A program made the position numbers and the translations under genes. Under the pieces are notes generated by a model. It saw only the letters and a list, made by a program, of their open reading frames with translations, was not told the origin of the DNA and did no database searches. DNA of 64,000 bases, taken from NCBI RefSeq assembly GCF_023195515.1, contig NZ_JALPKR020000002.1, positions 62,001-126,000 of the forward strand. Direction: 5' to 3'. Shown one piece after another: positions 63,819 to 64,000 of the stretch. This DNA comes from Variovorax sp. S12S4 (lineage in GTDB: Bacteria; Pseudomonadota; Gammaproteobacteria; Burkholderiales; Burkholderiaceae_C). Position 1 is the first letter of the stretch, and every line of letters begins with the position of its first letter.

Positions 63819-64000
63819 ATGAAAGCAATCTCTTCTTCCTCCTTCTTCTTCCGTGCCGACCTGCGCGCCACCGTCATTGCCGCAGCCTGCCTGGTGCTCG
63901 GCACCGGCGCGTATGCACAGGCCGTGGCCACCGCGGCCGGCGCGGATGCGTCGCGCATCACGCAAGTCAAGGTGTACCCCGGCAGCGCAACGGTGGAGCG
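63819..64000 (+). CDS. MuiA-like DUF4139/DUF4140 protein, 3' partial
   Basis: Only the first 60 codons are in the window. They encode a signal peptide (LRATVIAAACLVLGTGAYAQA) followed by ITQVKVYPGSATVER, the typical N-terminal DUF4140 segment of mucoidy-inhibitor MuiA-type proteins. Periplasmic or envelope protein of poorly known role. The rest lies beyond the right edge. Confidence 0.75.
   Translation, partial: MKAISSSSFFFRADLRATVIAAACLVLGTGAYAQAVATAAGADASRITQVKVYPGSATVE

Overview
The window is about two thirds G+C with long gap-free coding blocks. It looks like a chromosome segment of a betaproteobacterium of the Comamonadaceae, most likely Variovorax-like. That call rests on the style of the MutS, GlnS, MdtABC and UppP proteins and on the codon use. 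No rRNA, tRNA or CRISPR array was recognised.

Region 1 (1 to about 23.0 kb) is the right-hand part of a P2-type prophage. Its late tail module runs J-I-H-tail assembly-FI-FII-E/E'-T-U-D (1-9670), and the -1 frameshift site of P2 gene E is preserved. Next comes an accessory cargo block (9.8-12.8 kb): a DUF262-like/HNH nuclease gene, then three genes reading leftward behind a Cro/CI-type repressor. The immunity switch has two palindromic operators (13.2 kb), followed by small DNA-binding genes and an Ogr/Delta late activator. Last are the HUH replication initiator A, a run of small early genes, an AlpA regulator and a tyrosine integrase. The capsid, lysis and baseplate genes before J lie left of the window. 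The integrase end abuts mutS, so the element sits at the 5' end of a mismatch-repair gene.

Region 2 (23-33.6 kb) carries mutS, an Anbu proteasome-like protease, an alpha/beta hydrolase, a LuxR-type response regulator, a YadA-like trimeric autotransporter adhesin (opposite strand), a 7TM histidine kinase, a second response regulator paralogous to the first, and uppP. Region 3 (33.6-37.7 kb) has an amino-acid set (class III aminotransferase, periplasmic binding protein, Asp/Glu-type racemase) divergent from an RpiR regulator, with GGAAC/GTTCC operator-like sites between them. Region 4 (37.7-47.3 kb) is an SPW-repeat membrane protein and an mdtABC-type RND efflux operon with its own outer-membrane channel. 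Region 5 (47.5-51.4 kb) holds membrane proteins and a LytS/LytR-type two-component operon ending in a strong terminator.

Region 6 (51.5-58.3 kb) contains glnS, an AT-rich two-gene island (4-TM membrane protein plus DEDDh exonuclease), an RluE-type pseudouridine synthase, an M23 peptidase, a broken Mrr-type endonuclease and a broken aspartoacylase-like gene. Region 7 (58.4-64.0 kb) has a Fic protein with a palindromic operator, amtB with a sigma-54 promoter, a membrane LytTR regulator divergent from an acyltransferase, a thioesterase, and the start of a MuiA-like gene.

A theme across the window is single-base indels, mostly in short C/G runs, that break otherwise well conserved genes: about eight in the prophage and four at 56.7-58.3 kb, with none seen in the roughly 33 kb between. 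They may be sequence errors, prophage decay, or a mismatch-repair signature; the last is tempting because the prophage abuts mutS.
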